A DNA stretch of 64,000 bases from Blastomyces gilchristii SLH14081 (Eukaryota; Ascomycota; Eurotiomycetes; Onygenales; Ajellomycetaceae), in assembly GCF_000003855.2 (NCBI RefSeq), contig NW_003101682.1, positions 7,331,314-7,395,313 of the forward strand, written 5' to 3'. Of this stretch, positions 13,180 through 22,313 are shown one piece after another. The notes under the pieces were generated by a model. The model was not told where the DNA came from. It did not search any database and was given only the letters and a program-made list of their open reading frames with translations. The stretch's first letter is position 1. Every line of letters begins with the position of its first letter. The translations under genes were made by a program, and so were the position numbers.

Positions 13180-14585
13180 TTCAATTATAGATGTATGCAG
13201 TCAGAGACTATGACATCTACCTGAGAACTTTTAGTTCTCAGGGTTTTTCCTATGTCTGTAAAGTTAACTATTATACATTCATTAATTTCAGATATGTAAA
13301 ATCAGAAAATTCCAGCTCAGAATACAAAAACTGTTTACAAATTGCAGTGTTTTAACATCTTTTGATACTTTGAAATCATTTGATAATATCATGACAAAGG
13401 AAAAGAGAAAAAGAACACAGTCTCAAAGATAGACACATTAAATAGATAGATAGAAAGAAATTGAAAGAAAAAGATAAAGAAAAAGATAAAGTAAAGAGAG
13501 ACTATAACAAAATAAATTATTAAAAGAGAGTGTATAGCTATTTTAACAGATTATATCTGATTGATTTCCTTCTCTTCATATTCAGATAATTCTGAATTTA
13601 ATCATTTTCTTATAGCTGCTTGAGTTTCTGATAGAAAGTCTATTAAGTATTTAATTTCTGTCTCAGTTAAGAATAAGAATCTCATATTTAATTAATTTAG
13701 ATCATACTTCTCTTTCAATCTGGCTCTGAGACTATTGTATAATACACAGTGTATTACAATATACTCAGAATTCTTATTTATATTACAGAATAAGCATTCT
13801 ATTGAGTCAAATCTATCATTAAATCTTTGTATATAAGATTTGAAATAGCCATGTTCTAGTTTCAGCTGTATTATAGATGAGAATATTTTCTTTTTATATT
13901 TAATTGAACAAGATTTTCACTTGAGTTTTATTTCAAATCTTGAATAATGTATATTCTTCTTTTATTTCTGCTAGCTTTCATTTCACTTATTTAAATAAGA
14001 TTCTTTTATTTTTCTCTTTATAAAAGATCAGAACATAATTTTTTTAATAGATCTGCTTAATTCTGCACTCTTTTTTACAGCTGAATCAGTCAATTCATTG
14101 TCATGAATATTCATATGAGTAGAAACTTAGTGCAGATGAATTATCAGCTTTGATATTCTTCTCTTTTGAATTTTTAAAATAGAGTTTAAGATCAGTTCAA
14201 GATTCATTTGATTATTATAAATCTGACTATTTGTAAGTCTTTTTAAAGCAGCTTGACTATCAGAGAATATTCATATCTCTTTCAAACAATTTTCTCTTTT
14301 ATAAGATTTTATTTCAATGAGTTTGAAAGCTTTCACTATTATAAATAGTTCAGCATCAAAGACTTCACATTCAGAGCCTAGATTTCAGAAATCTGAGATA
14401 AAATTGATATTATCTTCAGTATAAGCAATTCCTGTGCCTAATCTATTCAAGTTCTCATTTTTTAAGTCATCTGAATAAATCAGAATAGAGTCTTTTATAT
14501 TAATTGTAGAAATTCTCTTTGAATGCTGTTCATATTCTTTCTCTTTTAATAGTTCACTTATTTGTAAGTCTATAAGAGATTTAAG
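13139..14585 (-). pseudogene. LINE 3' segment (RNase H to tail) inside the composite insertion
   Basis: Reverse complement parallels LINE-A from about 4400 to 5806: the RNase H-like YSDD motif, the DNELTDSA-type motif, the terminal CX2C/H/C motif and the (TAA)n tail (about 13144-13178 on the plus strand). It has many stops and near-zero CG/CC/GG, so it was mutated like its relatives. Divergence from LINE-A and from 26926-28050 is almost all transitions. Confidence 0.85.
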
Positions 14586-15335
14586 ACTACAGGTGCTAGC
14601 CACCCGCAGGATGCATCTTAAGCTAATTACATTTAACCCTCTATAATTAACTGACCACCGTGTCTGTCCTCTCAGGCCAGCCACTAATTTCCAGGGGCAT
14701 TAGTTAGTGGCTGCCACCGCCCACTTGATGGCATACACATCAAGCTTCTGGTTGCTGATCTCGGCCTCATTAGATGCTCATAGGCCTATCAATCAGCTGT
14801 TGTGGCCTCACCCTGTGTTAGGGACTAATCATAGGCTTGATGACTGCAGTCCTCCCTGCCAGTATTAGGGCTTGGCAGGGAGCTTGCAGGCTCTAGCCTA
14901 TCAGAGTGCCCTGCCTAGGGTCTAGATGCGCGTCTAGGCCTGCTAGTCAGATGATTTTCAAAATCATTCCCTGTATTTGAGAGGGAGCTAGGCTCCAATG
15001 ATGGCCCTAGTTAGGGACTCACTTAAGTAGTGTATAATCACTACATTAGGCTTGACTCTATATCATTAGAACCTTGACAGGTGCACAGTAGAATAGTGAG
15101 ACATTGACACCTCATGCCAGCTCTGATGGGTGTTCACAGGATCTCACTTAACTAGTGGCATAGCTTGCAGTAGAGAGTTCTACCCCGCACCAAGCCTTAC
15201 TAATTAGGCTCAGCCCCTATTACATGGGGGCTTTCATGGGTAAGAAGTGGCAGATGCCAGTGGTGGGATTCGAACCCACGCACCTCTAATGTGTGCGGCC
15301 TTGGTTACCAGTCTTACCAACTGGGCCACGCTGGC
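14586..15335 (-). other. Unmutated 750-bp body of the composite element
   Basis: An abrupt GC-balanced stretch with abundant CC, GG and some CG, bounded on both sides by AT-rich mutated DNA. It contains no convincing protein frame of its own. Its left end joins LINE sequence at about 14585. I see no second copy in this window. Because RIP-type processes need repeated DNA, its intactness suggests a low-copy or recently acquired sequence, such as a Pol III transcript or read-through product captured by template switching. Confidence 0.7.
15255..15335 (-). other. tRNA-like sequence (SINE-type head) with A and B boxes
   Basis: On the minus strand the sequence starts GCCAGCG and closes with CACTGGC, pairing 6 of 7 in an acceptor-like stem, then A. 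An A-box TGGCCCAGTTGG lies at 15317-15328 and a perfect B-box GGTTCGAATCC at 15266-15276, within a 5-bp T-stem (GTGGG/CCCAC). A CGCAC/GTGCG hairpin looks like the long variable arm of a class II tRNA (Leu/Ser). The anticodon arm is too short and does not fold normally, so this is a tRNA-derived internal Pol III promoter and probably not a working tRNA gene. Confidence 0.75.
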
Positions 15336-15348
15336 TAAGAAGATTATT

Positions 15349-15445
15349 CATTATCAGAGAATTTATGAAAATCACTTAAGTATTTGAAAAATGCTAAGAA
15401 AGAGATTATAAGCTATAAAATAACTAGTAGAGACTGCTCTATTAC
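15349..15445 (+). pseudogene. Second half of the gypsy-A chromodomain
   Basis: After the right copy of the 13-mer target duplication the reading resumes with SLSEN, then KSLKYLKNAKKEI, the usual C-terminal helix region of a retroelement chromodomain. It is interrupted by a TGA where Trp is expected. This continuity with 13064-13135 is what fixes the insertion point of the composite element. Chromodomains of such integrases steer insertion to marked heterochromatin. Confidence 0.75.
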
Positions 15446-17262
15446 ATATCAGAGACATTGAGTAAGAAATACTACTTAAGACTTCTTATTTTTCTTAAAG
15501 AGTTTTTTAGAGATAATTTCACAGTAATAAGTTAGTGTCTTATCAACTCTGTAGCACTTTTCTTCTATTTTCTCTTAAAGAATTTTTAGAAGTTTAATAA
15601 GACTATATAAGTATAAAATTCCTGAAGTGATTAAAAAAAAGAAATATTTAAAATTAATAAAGATTAATATTATTAATCTGCAGACTGCTGCTATTCTAAT
15701 AAAACTACAGTCTGCTGAAAAAGTAAAAAGAAGAACCAGAGTCTACTCATTAATAATCATATTCTCATTAAACTCATTCTTCACTGTTGAAGTCTTCAGT
15801 ATCAGTATCTTTATCTACTGAGAAGTTAGTACTGCAGTGCTGTAGAGAAGTATGCTATAAAAGAGTATAAGAGATACTTAAAGTATTAACTTATTAATTT
15901 ATAAAGTATCTCAGTTATCTGTTTTAATTGAAGTGAGATTCTCTTTAATCAGTAATTAATCTCTGTAGTATTTTCAACAGCAGCACTGACTAATCTCTTT
16001 TTAAGATTAGTCATTCTGAGATGTTTTTTCATCTCAGAGACTCACACTTTCATCTTCTTTTACAGATAAGTAAGAAGAATCTTCTCAGTCTTGACAGAAT
16101 TCATCAATACTTAAAGCTCTGAGATTCTCACTCTGTACTGCTTGAGTATCTGAGCTTCTTATCAGAGTCAACATGACATCTTCTGATAGAGTAGATAATA
16201 CTTACAGAGAGATAGAAGTCATTGTTATGAATGTAACAGAAATAATAAGAGTGAGAGAAGAGATAGATATATAAGATTTCTCTCTTCTTCAGCTGCTTAA
16301 CACAGTGTAAACAAGTAGTAGTATCAGTCAGAGACTGCATCAGAGCCTTCTCACAGAGAGAAGACAAAGAAACTGCAGAACTCTGCAGACTTAACTTAGC
16401 AGTATTCTGAGCAGAGCTCAGATGTGCTGTGAAAGAGAAACTACAGATTAAGCTTCTCAGAGTCACTGTTCTCAGAATCAAGCTCTTTCCAGGTTCCTCT
16501 TCAAATGATCATACAGGGTTATATGCCACTGTGCTGGCTGGAAGAGAGGGCAGTGTTGCAACAGCAGTGAAGAGAGTAGAAAAAGAATCAGACACAGACA
16601 AACTAACTGACAGAAGGAACAACATCTCACTGTAAGATACAGTGACTATCACCACAGCTACAAGAGATGCAGAAGAAGGAGAAGATGTGACAATGAGAGT
16701 GATGCTTTTATAACTCATTGACACTGTCATCTTCACCTTCAACCTGGCTTTCTTGACAGTCATGAAGGCTGCAGCTGTATTATAAAGATATTTATTCACT
16801 AGAAAATATTAGAATAAGCTCTTTATTATTCTTCAAGAATAATACTCTCATATACTCACTGTTATAATTGAGAGAGAGAAGAAAGAAAAATATTTCACAG
16901 AGAGAGAGAATCTTTTTAAAAAAATTCTACTACTACTGTTAGCTTTGTCTCTAAAATATATTACTTTTACAGAGAATTTTATATATAGAATGAAATATAA
17001 TAAGAGATCTGCAAGTCACTTATTAACTACATTTTTCTCATCTCAAATTAATATATAAGAAACTCACTTATTACATGTTTGATTTGAATGAAAATGAGTA
17101 AAGAAAGATCTACACAGTCAGTAGAAAAACTCATCTATTTCTTTATATCACATGCAGTATATACACTGTCAATCAGTTAGTAACTATTGCTATATAACAA
17201 AGATAATTTCTAATTCAGTAATTTTAAGAGTATAGAGACTATACTCTTAAAGAAGAGAGTAT
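15446..17262. other. gypsy-A region between pol and right LTR, with a minus-strand open stretch
   Basis: About 1.8 kb, RIP-like, with no plus-strand domain I recognise. On the minus strand one frame stays open from 16799 to 16128 (224 codons) except for a single TGA at 16509-16511, which would be TGG before mutation. The predicted product is Ser/Thr/Val-rich with hydrophobic runs and matches no family I know. The plus strand is also fairly open in one frame if TGA is read as Trp, so either may be a shadow. Confidence 0.45.
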
Positions 17263-17806
17263 TATCATACTCTCAGCTGTGTCAAGGCCTTATTACAGTT
17301 TTATATAACTTATTACTTTCATATAAATGATTTCATTCATTCTACAGATTATCTAAACTGGTTTTCAATCACTCTATGACATTATTTAAATATATCATAG
17401 AAAGATTTAATTAATGAATATAAGAACTTCACTTCTATATAAGATCAGCAGATCACTCTTTCTTGATAATAAGATGCTGCTAAGGTATTACTTCAGCTAT
17501 TCTTACTTATAAAATAAGAGAAGAGTATTCACTCATTATCTATATAGAATAGCTAGATACTGACTTCTCATTAAAAAAGTCAGTGATTCATTTTTCTTCT
17601 ACTGAAATATATATAAGAGTTACTATGTGTCTTATACAATCTTCTTAGTATACTAAGTATCACATCTGTGATATTCTCACAATAACTCTGTAGCCTATGA
17701 GCTCACTATTCAAGCAAGATAGTTAAGCTCACTTATACAGCTTTTCAAACAACTACTTCTATATGATGCCGCTAACTAGCCACCGCTTCGGTTCCGTCAC
17801 ATTACA
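17263..17806 (+). repeat. gypsy-A right LTR (544 bp)
   Basis: Same length as the left LTR. Its 5' portion is heavily mutated (TATCATACTCTCAGCTG against TGTCACGCTCCCGGCCG on the left), while the last about 45 bases (from 17765, GATGCCGCTAACTAGCC) are unmutated and reveal the ancestral end. It ends ATTACA followed by the GGTGT target duplication. Confidence 0.93.
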
Positions 17807-17811
17807 GGTGT

Positions 17812-18026
17812 TTACAGCTTGATATAATATATACTATTAACTACTAAAAGTATTCACAGTAGAAAGATAAAATGTAGAGATTAAATATATAATAGTATTC
17901 AAGTTGAGTTATAAATAGTATTCACAGACTTCAGTCTATATAGTTATGTATAGTCAAGGGCTGCTAACTCTATTGATTACATGAGAGATAGAAATAGAGG
18001 TAAAGAATCCGTGAGAAGCGGGATTT
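17812..18026. other. Short AT-rich spacer between gypsy-A and a gypsy-B remnant
   Basis: No gene. It contains three similar phrases (AGTATTCACAG or AGTATTCAAG) and an imperfect hairpin at about 18000-18032 (GTAAAGAATCC against GGGATTTCTTAC). Its origin is unknown. Confidence 0.35.
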
Positions 18027-19059
18027 CTTACAGATCAAGATACTGTTTTAACAGATATAAGTCTGTTCTTTCTTACACACAGTTATTACATAAAGGTCTT
18101 AGATCTTCTAGAGATTACATAGTTCACACTGAACTCTTACAGTCTGATTCAGATCACTAATAATATAGTAATAAAACTTTAAGACATCTGTAAGTGAGTA
18201 AAAGTCTTTATAATAAGTATTAAACAGAATTAAGAAGATTAAATTAATATTCACTGAGATCTTATTAAATAATATAAGATAGAAGATCTAATATGATTGA
18301 ATCTTAAGAATATATAAATCACATGTTTATCTCATATACTAGATTACTATTATATCAGATATAAAGTGATAGAAGTTCTAGATAGTTATAATTACTATCT
18401 TAATATATTATTAGAGATTTATAATATCTTTTATACAAGCTTACTCTGTTATATTATCACTGATCTGTTCTCTTCTCAACTGACTTCTGACTGACAACTG
18501 TCAGAGATTATAGAAGAAGATAATAAGTTTGAGTAAGAGATTGAAGATATTCTTGATAAGAGACTATATAACTGCAGCTGATAATATCTTATAAGATAAA
18601 TTAACTATAATTAACTAATCTGAACTCTGAGTTCTGTATTATCTGAAACAGCAGTTCTTGACTGATAGAAACTGCTTCTGAAAGAGAGAAACTAATGTGA
18701 CAGACTGCATCTGATTAATTATATAGACTATTCTATTACACTTCACAGATTTCAATCACTTCATTCTCAAATATATATGCTCTAATTCTCAGTCATTCTC
18801 AATCATTAATTCTCAGCTGTTATGAACATGTACACTCTGATTCTCAGTCATTCTTGATCATCAATTCTCAGCTGCTATAAACACATATACATTCTTCTGC
18901 TCTGAAACCTCATTATATACATCATCACATACATGTATAAATATTCACTTCAATTGCTGATTTTCACACTTTCTCTTTCTTTTCCTCTCTAACATTTTTC
19001 TCTTTGTTATATAAGATTTATCAATATAATACTGATCTATTCAGCGTAGGCCTCTTACA
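18027..19059 (+). mobile_element. gypsy-B 5'-truncated remnant with 3' LTR
   Basis: From GATCAAGATACTG at about 18027 the sequence parallels, in opposite orientation, the 3' internal end of the complete gypsy-B copy (22965 down to 22314), then enters an LTR. Differences are mostly transitions. No 5-bp target duplication is visible around the LTR (ACTAA before, GATAT after), consistent with a broken 3' end of a larger element. Confidence 0.8.
18696..19059 (+). repeat. gypsy-B LTR, long variant with internal duplication (364 bp)
   Basis: Begins TGTGACAG and ends CTCTTACA, matching in reverse complement the two 309-bp LTRs at 22005-22313 and 28517-28825. It is longer because a block of about 55 bp (ATTCTCAGTCATTCT .. 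CTCAGCTG) occurs twice at about 18780-18890. Confidence 0.85.
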
Positions 19060-19480
19060 GATATTAGCAAGGTGTAAGCAGAATAAATAATCTATCTTGA
19101 TATAATCTTTACAGATTTATTTACACTCTTTTTACTATAGATTCATCTACACTCTTTTTACTATAGATTCATCTACACTCATTTTATTACAGCTTCATTT
19201 ACACTTTCATTTACATATTACATTCACTGAAGAGAGTGTGTCAAAAAGAGATTATACACTACTGAATGCTATTAACATTGTATTACTACAATATTTCTCA
19301 TCATTATCAGCTTACTATAACACTCATCTAATACTTGCTTATACTAGCTCTCTTGGCTCACACATATATTTTACTATAAATAGCTTTATCTTTTGTATGA
19401 AATAGATATATTAGATAGTGCATGGATAATATAACAAGCAGATCTTGATACACATAAGATTCATATGTCTTCAACATATT
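19060..19480. other. AT-rich tail of the transposon block with a 26-bp minisatellite
   Basis: No gene. A 26-bp unit (ATTCATCTACACTCTTTTTA then CTATAG) is repeated about 3.5 times at 19115-19215: two nearly identical units, one diverged unit and one partial. CG, CC and GG return abruptly after about 19480. Confidence 0.7.
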
Positions 19481-20007
19481 CATCCGTGACACTCATTCCG
19501 ACAGGTCACTTCTCCGGCTGCTAACAATATTTTGCGACCCAGCAAAATGGCTTCTAAAGTCATAAATAAGATATCATATTTTCTCTTCGGCAGTCCTCGA
19601 GTGCAGATTACCAAAGGAATCGGTTACACGGCATCGCTTTTCCAGAAGTTAAAAAAGACACATACGGATTATAATTTATAGACGGTGAAAAGGCAGCGAT
19701 CGAAATGGTCCAAAGTACAGTACAAATGATGTGATGTATGTATGTACAGGACAGGCTGTATTTGTGTATTATTAATTTCTTATTTAGCTGGGTTAGAAGC
19801 AAGGCACGGGGCATGAACCATGGAAACAACTCCGGCAGCTGCGTCTTGGCAAGGCTGAAGAAGTTTCATGGCTTGATGACGGCGCTGCTCCGATCCAATA
19901 GGAGGGGGGGATATGGCAAGAGCTCCGAACACGTAATTCTTGGCGCACGTACAATCCTGTTGTCAAAGAACAAGGTGGGTTTTAATAACCCATGTGATTG
20001 ATTAGCA
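19481..20007. other. Unmutated host-sequence island, left flank of the copia insertion
   Basis: GC-balanced DNA with normal CG and CC content, ending in TAGCA (20003-20007), which is repeated at 32024-32028 after the copia element. Before that insertion the island was continuous with the gene-bearing region to the right. A plus-strand open stretch at 19738-20001 (87 codons) has no features I trust as coding. Confidence 0.7.
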
Positions 20008-20111
20008 TCTTGGAGGATAACGTTGTTGTGTTGTAATCTAACTACGCGAGTTACACTAAATGAATAGGTTGGGGTGGCACGTGACTAGGGTAGGTGTAGT
20101 AATCACCAACA
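20008..20111 (-). repeat. copia 3' LTR (104 bp)
   Basis: Left copy of the pair: unmutated for its whole length, with the core ACTACGCGAGTTACACTAAA identical to 31920-32023. Only a few positions near the outer end differ (GGAGG against GAAGG, AACGTTG against AATGTTA), all transitions. In minus-strand sense it begins TGTTGGTG and ends CCAAGA, so the outer terminus is not the canonical CA. Confidence 0.88.
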
Positions 20112-20279
20112 CCCCCCCTTGCTACACCGTGGCCTATAAGCTGCCACCCGGGGCCTCCCTCATCCTCAAATCTTTCAAAAATGTAATAATAATTAATTAC
20201 ATCAATCAGACCCTGATTTCCTTATTAGGAAAGGCATCTGTACAGTAATAACTGTAAAAATCAAGGAATACATGCAAAA

Positions 20280-22004
20280 TTCACTGATTCACTGTATTAT
20301 TATTATCATTCAATCATTTCTTTCTAATCTCTTTCAAATCAATTCTTTTGATAAAATCTTCAAATGCAGGCTTCATCAGTGACTTGATGAGTTCATCAGC
20401 TATGTTTACTGTAGAATTAACATGTTTCATTATAATTTCCTCTTTTTCAATTAAATTGCAGAGAATATGATATCTAATCTCAATATAATATAATCTTTGT
20501 GTTAAGAATTCTCTCTTTGCTAGATCAATTGCTTTCTTATTATTAACTTATAGATGTGAGTATATTTTCACTTTTTCATCATTCATTAACTTAGTATTAT
20601 ATAACATATTATTCAATCAGATTATCTCACAAGCTGTCTTACTAGCTGCAATATATTCAGCTTCTGTGATTGATTTGATAATAGATGTCTGTCTCTGCAA
20701 CTGCTATGAGATTGGTAACTTATTAATCAATATAACATAGTCAGTAGTTGATTTGTATTGAGAATCTGTCTCTGCTCAGTTCAAATCACAGTATATTACA
20801 GAACTCAGACTCATATCATCAATCTTCTTTCTGTATAATATGCCATGGTTTTTCATCTTCTTAATATAATGTAGAACATGCTTCAACACTGCTTAACATG
20901 CTTTATATGAATATGAGTTAAAATGTAAGAGATAGTTGACTGTGAATGCTAGGTCTGACTGACTGCTTGAGACTAAATACTGCAATGATCTCAATTCTTG
21001 ATAATATCTTATAGCTGTAAAGTTATCATTCAATTCATTATTCTTATCAGGTGAAAACTTCAGTTATATATCTGTCATTATTAAGATCTCTGCAGGATTC
21101 ATCTTATTCATACTGAAATCTTCAAGAATCTTCTTAATATAACAGCTCTGTGTAACTGCTAGATTGTCATTTCTCTGATATTTGATCTTCATTTCAAGAT
21201 ATAACTTGATCTCTTTGACATTCTTTGTCTCAAATCTCTTTATAATCTCTTTCAATACTCAGTCTAATTACTGTTCTTGAGATCCTGTCACCTGACAATT
21301 ATTAACATGCAATGTCAGATAGATCTTGTAAACAGAGTGATATAGAAATTCACTATTATAAGATGATATCTTGAATTCTAATGTGATGAGATGTTTCATT
21401 GCTATGAAATATCATACTCTCACAGCTTGCTTCATTTTATATAGACTCTGATGAAGTAGTTTCATCAAGCTCTCTCTGCTATGCTTTACATCTGTGAGCA
21501 GTTGTATATAGATCATCTCATTCTGTGATAGTATGTCATTCAAAAATGTGAATACATAGTCAATCAATTTAACCTTTCATTCTTTAATAGTTAATATAGT
21601 GAATAGACTGTATGATGTAGGCCCTGATATCACTGTAGTATACAATCTTGTATAATAAATATTCTGCTATTGTAAGAACTCTCTAATTATTCAGTGAGCT
21701 CTAAAGTGAATGATTTCTCTCTTATTATTAAATTTCTAATCATATACTCATTTATCTGTAAGAATATTCATTTCCAGAGTCTTCTTAACAATAATATATA
21801 TCTTCTTCTATTCAAATATCTTAATCTTCTTTTTCATTGTCTTATATTAATAGTCTCAGTCTGAGCTTCTCTTGACTTCTGTCAGTGTAGTTAGTCAGTC
21901 TGTTAGAATACTTAGAACAGAATCATTCTTATTAACAGAGTCTTCAGACTCTTCATTCATAATAAGCTATATCTTATTATCTAGAAGATAGATTGAATCA
22001 ATTG
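20280..22004 (-). pseudogene. copia pol 3' part: reverse transcriptase C-terminus and RNase H
   Basis: The minus-strand frame at 21064-21255 (MKEIIKRFE .. YLEMKIKYQ .. YIKKILEDFSM) is the copia RT C-terminal region, normally written YLGM(K/R)I and YI..(V/L)L. Upstream the catalytic box reads HVNN (about 21299-21310), where an xVDD box is expected. Further 3', SITEAEYIAASKTACEII (about 20620-20690) is the copia RNase H signature. Stops are frequent. The N-terminal part of pol lies across the nested gypsy-B, to the right of 28825. Confidence 0.82.
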
Positions 22005-22313
22005 TGTAAGAGACCTACACTGAATAGATCAGTATAATATTGATAGGTCTTATATAACAAAGATAAAAACATTAGAGAAGAAAAGAAAGAGAAAGTGCAA
22101 GAATCAGTGATTGAAATGAATATTTATACGTGTATGTGATGGTGTACAAGGTGGAGCTTTGAGGCGGGAGAATATACACGCGTTTATAGTGGCTGAGAAT
22201 TAGCAATTGAGAATGACTGAGAATCAGAGCATATGCATTCAAGAATGAAGTGATTGAAATCTGTGAAGTGTAACAGAATAGTCTATATGATTGATCAGAC
22301 ACAGCTCATTACA
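22005..22313 (-). repeat. gypsy-B 3' LTR (309 bp)
   Basis: Plus-strand start TGTAAGAGACC, end CATTACA. It matches 28517-28825 over its full length. A small unmutated patch GCGGGAGAATATACACGCG (about 22164-22182) survives in both copies. Confidence 0.9.

Larger units (their letters stand above)
13136..15348 (-). mobile_element. Composite retro-insertion: tRNA-like head + 750-bp body + LINE 3' end, with 13-bp TSD
   Basis: The element runs on the minus strand from 15335 (tRNA-like head) through an unmutated body (14586-15335) into 1.45 kb of LINE-A-type 3' sequence (13139-14585) ending in a (TAA)n tail. The 13-mer TAAGAAGATTATT occurs at 13136-13148 and at 15336-15348, right at both ends. The gypsy-A chromodomain reads up to the left copy and continues after the right copy, so the 2.2 kb went in as one unit by target-primed reverse transcription. 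Chimeric LINE elements with a foreign 5' part are known in fungi (MINE in Magnaporthe); a tRNA-like head makes this one SINE-like. A fused frame on the minus strand (14684 to 14385) crosses the junction into RNase H. Confidence 0.88.
7782..17806 (+). mobile_element. gypsy-A: full-length chromodomain Ty3/gypsy LTR retrotransposon, RIP-decayed
   Basis: Two LTRs of exactly 544 bp (7782-8325 and 17263-17806) begin TG (TA in the mutated right copy) and end CA. The flanking 5-mers are GATGT (7777-7781) and GGTGT (17807-17811), a target duplication differing by one G-to-A. A purine run at about 17249-17259 before the right LTR is a polypurine-tract candidate. The inside holds gag, reverse transcriptase, RNase H, integrase and a C-terminal chromodomain, in gypsy order. 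The chromodomain is split by the composite insertion at 13136-15335. Without that insertion the element is about 7.8 kb, longer than most because of about 1.8 kb of unassigned DNA between pol and the right LTR. Confidence 0.92.

Noticed and set aside
15255..15335. Functional nuclear tRNA-Leu or tRNA-Ser gene
   Set aside because: A/B boxes, T-arm and variable arm fit, but the anticodon arm is too short and mispaired, and it sits exactly at the 5' end of a transposed unit.
1..19000. CRISPR array, phage or plasmid DNA, or mitochondrial DNA because of the high AT content
   Set aside because: No spaced direct repeats; eukaryotic retrotransposon domains, LTRs and target duplications explain the region; TGA at Trp positions reflects mutation, since TAA/TAG stops and frameshifts are also present.
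20060..20248. 62-codon gene spanning the copia LTR edge
   Set aside because: Crosses the LTR/internal boundary of a retrotransposon; chance frame.
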